Assembly: GCA_003439945.1 (NCBI GenBank)
Contig: QVRM01005202.1
Coordinates: forward strand, 636,001 to 700,000
DNA: 64,000 bases
Direction of reading: 5' to 3'
Source: Dermanyssus gallinae
Lineage: Eukaryota; Arthropoda; Arachnida; Mesostigmata; Dermanyssidae
In this document: one piece after another, positions 60,221-64,000 of the stretch
Position numbering within the stretch: position 1 is the stretch's first letter
Layout of the letters: each line of letters starts with the position of its first letter
The notes under the pieces: generated by a model
What the model saw: the letters and a program-made list of their open reading frames with translations, nothing else
Databases searched by the model: none
What the model was told of the DNA's origin: nothing
Program-made: the position numbers and the translations under genes

Positions 60221-60240
60221 AAATATAAATATTTATATTT
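60221..60240. repeat. Perfect 20-bp AT palindrome
   Basis: AAATATAAATATTTATATTT is its own reverse complement. It lies 25 bp upstream of the large TA block and may be a derivative of it. Confidence 0.9.
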
Positions 60241-60263
60241 GCAAAGCTGGGTTAGTGTTCTAG

Positions 60264-60265
60264 TA

Positions 60266-60298
<33 letters not shown>

Positions 60299-60315
60299 AT
60301 ATATATATTTATTTA

Positions 60316-60382
<67 letters not shown>

Positions 60383-60397
60383 TTATATTTATATAGA

Positions 60398-60464
<67 letters not shown>

Positions 60465-60473
60465 ATATATATA
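60264..60473. repeat. (TA)n with TTTA/TTTATT interruptions, about 210 bp
   Basis: Compound array in which pure TA runs alternate with TTTATATTTATA spacers. TTTATTTATATTTATATA appears twice (about 60308 and 60379). Confidence 0.97.
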
Positions 60474-60479
60474 ACCACA

Positions 60480-62650
60480 GTTTAGCTTCCCACTTCAGCA
60501 AATACTCTCGGTGCTTGCGAGCTGACTAAGGCAGCGCTAACTAACAGCGGTTGCTTCGATGAACATTCATAACCCTATAATCATACGTTGCCGATTCAGG
60601 CGGTCGGGCTCGTCGAAGCTCGAGGCTCTGAGATTTTCCAGACGAGCAAAGACAACTAAAAAAATTACGCCGTCCTCTGCAGTTAGAGGTGTGGCGAATT
60701 ATTAATTAAATTGATGGTAATGAGCGCGCTCTATGAATCCGTTACCCCATATATCTGCAGAATGAGGTGCCACTTGGCGCAAGTCTAAATAGTTGACAAA
60801 TTCTGCAGTTTTGCCGTGGAGCTTTATGCAATCAGCTGTTGCATGGCGTCCTCCACGACGACGGAACTGCATTGCGATTTTTTTCGAACTATTTTTGTCT
60901 TCTTCGTACTTTTTAAGCTCGCCTTTGAATTTGCTAATAGTACTCGTCAAGATTGCAAACAAAATAATGAGCCTCTCGAGTATATAGATATGTAAATGTT
61001 TTAACATCTTGCCACACATATAATTCTCCTCCGCCTACACCCACGATGACAGATAGTTAGGTAGACTACTTCGGTGTCATTCATAACGCAGCTGCGGCAT
61101 TGCCTCTTTAAATATTTATTTTAAAAAATGCTGAAACGCAGAACGGAAGTAACCTGCTTTGCTAGTAGCATAAAATAATCAGTCGTTCAGACACCGTGTT
61201 GTGCAGCAGTTATAGAGTGAATGAAATTGCATGAATTGGAACTTAACGTAATCGTGCGTAACTTGCGTAATTTGTTCTGTTCGGCGAAGCCAGCCAAAAC
61301 GCGATAACCCGTAACCGACGATAGAGGGTATAAGCGAGTTGTTTCTGTTGTTGTTCCAATCTAGGGTACCAGCACTCCTAAAAGGTACTAAAATTATGTT
61401 GTTCTCACTACTAATTTACCAATAGTTTTTTCATTGTATTAGTGTGTTCGAACCGTTACGAATAACCACGGCTATGAACTGCCAGCATTATAAATTACTG
61501 CCTGTCATTATTTGCCCTTTAACCACTGACTTCACTAATTTGTTATATGTTTTAAATCAATATCTTTCCGGACTTCGCCTACAATAACCACGTCTATAGG
61601 CGAAATGAAGCGGCATGATGACTTGACAGCCGCATGCAAACAGTTTACATGCACAGAGATCTCAAAAACGGAAAGACATCTTTAAGCATTGCCAATTTAC
61701 ATGTAGCAAACTCGTTGGGATTATTGTTGGGATATTCTCTGTGACGTTGTATCCATGTCTATGGCTAGTATTGTGAATTGGCCGGTGCTCAATTTCCCGG
61801 TGCCCCTAGGATGAATATAACTTTGCACGTTTCCACGGCAGCTCCCTGGAGTAGCCATTGAAGTAGCCACGAGTCATGATGAGTGATGGCGGCATTTCTG
61901 ACCGGTGTTTAGAAGTCACGGCACGCATGTTGGATTCGGCCGATGATGCCGTGCGGGTCCAATACTGTCGGAAGGGCCTGAAGGCATTCAATTATCTTTA
62001 TGTATATATATATATATATATGAATACAGCTTGCCTGCGCTCGTCTTGTTCTTCTTCGGTATATTTCTCATCCGTCCCTTCCTGTGAAGACACATATCTG
62101 CGCTACCGCCAATTAGCACAATTGTAACTGGCTCGATTGTCGGCTACGGGTGCGCAGAACCGAACCCCTTTTCTTTGCATGTCGAACCGCCAGTTCGTTA
62201 AAACGGGACAACATACAACAAGCAATCTATCATCAATGTATCGTACCGTAACGGAAATACGGTTAATGACAGAAATAACGGCAACGATCGATGCACTAGC
62301 TGCAAAAGATGCAACTAGTGCTAAGTGCTTTGACGCAGCGCAAAATTGCTCTCCGGTAGTTTGGTGTTTGCGTTCGCCCTGGTGAAAAAACAATTTAGGC
62401 TGCAGCAAGTCGTTAGTCGTAGTCGATCAGCGTTTCCTGTAGTTAAAGTGATAGTAGAAGTAATGGAAGTAGACTTATTATCATGAACTAGTTATTTTTA
62501 CATGCATCAAAACATGACACTATACAGCAATATAAGGAAAGCTATGTTATCGATACGAGCCAGTCGATTTGTGCAAGTACGCTGCGCTGAAACGATGCAG
62601 GAACGTGGAGTGGTTTATCGCGGTTCAGGCACGAGACACTTCTTAAAACA
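60480..62650. other. Mostly unique AT-rich sequence, no gene supported
   Basis: A 105-codon minus frame (61019-60702) has a hydrophobic segment near residues 10-27 and a Lys/Glu-rich segment after it, with no recognisable family. A short TA array lies at about 62003-62021. Nothing else is supported. Confidence 0.4.
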
Positions 62651-62654
62651 AAAG

Positions 62655-63088
<434 letters not shown>

Positions 63089-63089
63089 A

Positions 63090-63712
63090 GCAGCAGCCCG
63101 AAGACCAATATCAGAGGCCACATTAACAAAAAGATAGCAAACAAATAACAACAACACAACAGATAGCAACAACAAGCAATATTCAACAAAAAGTTACAAC
63201 TGCAACAGCTGCAACAACAACAACAGCATTGCTACCGCGAATTTGCTGTTTGTCTGGCGCTAAACTTAGCACGACTTGTTTGACAATACTCTAGAGCAGC
63301 AGGGCAGATCCCTTGCGCGAGTCGATCTGTTTTTTTCACTCTATCTCTCTCTTGTTCGAGCTCTGTCAGATGACAACGATAAACTTTCTGCGGCACAAAA
63401 TATTGTTCAAATATACGTGCTGCCAGTGGGTGTAGTGAAGCGGAAGAGATAGTCGTCCATTACGATACTGCCACACGAGCGACGATAGATACTCGCAGAG
63501 TTGGTCGATCCCGGTACAGGCGTGATACAAGCTCAGTTAGTAAGTAGCCGTAGGAGTTGTGTAATGAACGAAGGCTCAAGTTTCGCAGCATAGTGTCAAT
63601 GTAGCAGTGAATCAAATTTGGAACATGGTGCAGCGTGTACGTTACACAGACTTAGCGAGCGCGATCTAGAATCAACTACAACGTAATCGAAACGCGATCC
63701 TGCTTAACGCTG
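63090..63712. other. Unique sequence, possible start-site motifs only
   Basis: An AAC tract continues to about 63230. CTCAGTTAGTAAGTAG near 63531 contains both an arthropod-type initiator (TCAGTT) and a donor-like GTAAGT. Neither is supported by a TATA box, a DPE or an open frame. Confidence 0.35.
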
Positions 63713-63873
63713 ACTATATATATATATATATATATATATTAAATATATATATATATATAATATATATATATAAAGTATGATATATATATATATATATGAT
63801 ATATATATATAGATATATATATATATAAATATATATATATATAGTATATATATATATATATATTTAGATATAT

Positions 63874-63961
<88 letters not shown>

Positions 63962-63987
63962 CTATTTATATATATATATATATATAT
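63713..63987. repeat. (TA)n-rich block with frequent interruptions, about 275 bp
   Basis: Many short TA runs separated by AA, GA, TTAA or AGTATGA interruptions. It reaches almost to the end of the window. It is more degenerate than the other TA arrays, which suggests greater age. Confidence 0.97.
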
Positions 63988-64000
63988 GTGTCATAAGACT

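Noticed and set aside
60702..61019. 105-codon minus-strand frame considered as a transposase fragment
   Set aside because: No DDE, helix-turn-helix or zinc-finger pattern could be identified.

Overview
The window looks like non-coding nuclear DNA from a eukaryote, most probably an arthropod (a chelicerate such as a mite or tick would fit, but nothing here proves it). It has no operon-like gene packing, no rRNA or true tRNA gene and no confidently recognised host protein gene. It carries more than 30 (TA)n arrays, many (CAA/CAG)n or (GTT/GCT)n tracts, tRNA-derived SINEs and a decayed LINE. Most long open frames are readings through triplet repeats, not genes.

Layout. 0-14.6 kb: simple repeats, including a 300-bp phase-slipped CAA array at 2.7-3.0 kb, with short tandem duplications. 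15-22 kb: mostly unique DNA with one old SINE (15.0-15.2 kb), a strong perfect-stem hairpin (17.6 kb) and one 202-codon unrecognised frame (21.1-21.7 kb). 22.3-24.35 kb: the only certain protein-coding homology, a dead non-LTR retrotransposon. It has an RT core with a YLDDG motif, a Cys/His knuckle and a PD...WD endonuclease-like tail. It is 5'-truncated, frameshifted and internally deleted, and it is bounded on both sides by (TA)n. 24.4-31 kb: dense (TA)n arrays plus a ~104-bp tandem repeat. 31.7-32.3 kb: two SINEs of different families 220 bp apart. 33-44.9 kb: simple repeats and the longest ATG open frame of the window (276 codons, 36.8-37.7 kb, unknown). 45-51 kb: SINE copies, one inside an AAC-rich tract and one inside a (TA)n array. 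51-58 kb: mostly unique, with a further SINE at 56.1 kb. 58-64 kb: a candidate exon with paired Cys-x2-Cys motifs next to a Q/N-rich tract, a ~165-bp higher-order GTT repeat, a 430-bp CAA array and a terminal (TA)n-rich block.

The features do not form a pathway. The coherent biology is retroposition: two SINE families (here called A and B) can be defined from alignments within the window. Family A ends in (TAG)n, and family B has a poly(A) tail in one copy. The LINE and one SINE-B copy sit inside (TA)n tracts, which suggests that (TA)n arrays serve as insertion sites or are seeded by insertions. Coordinates were read by eye and may be off by a few bases.
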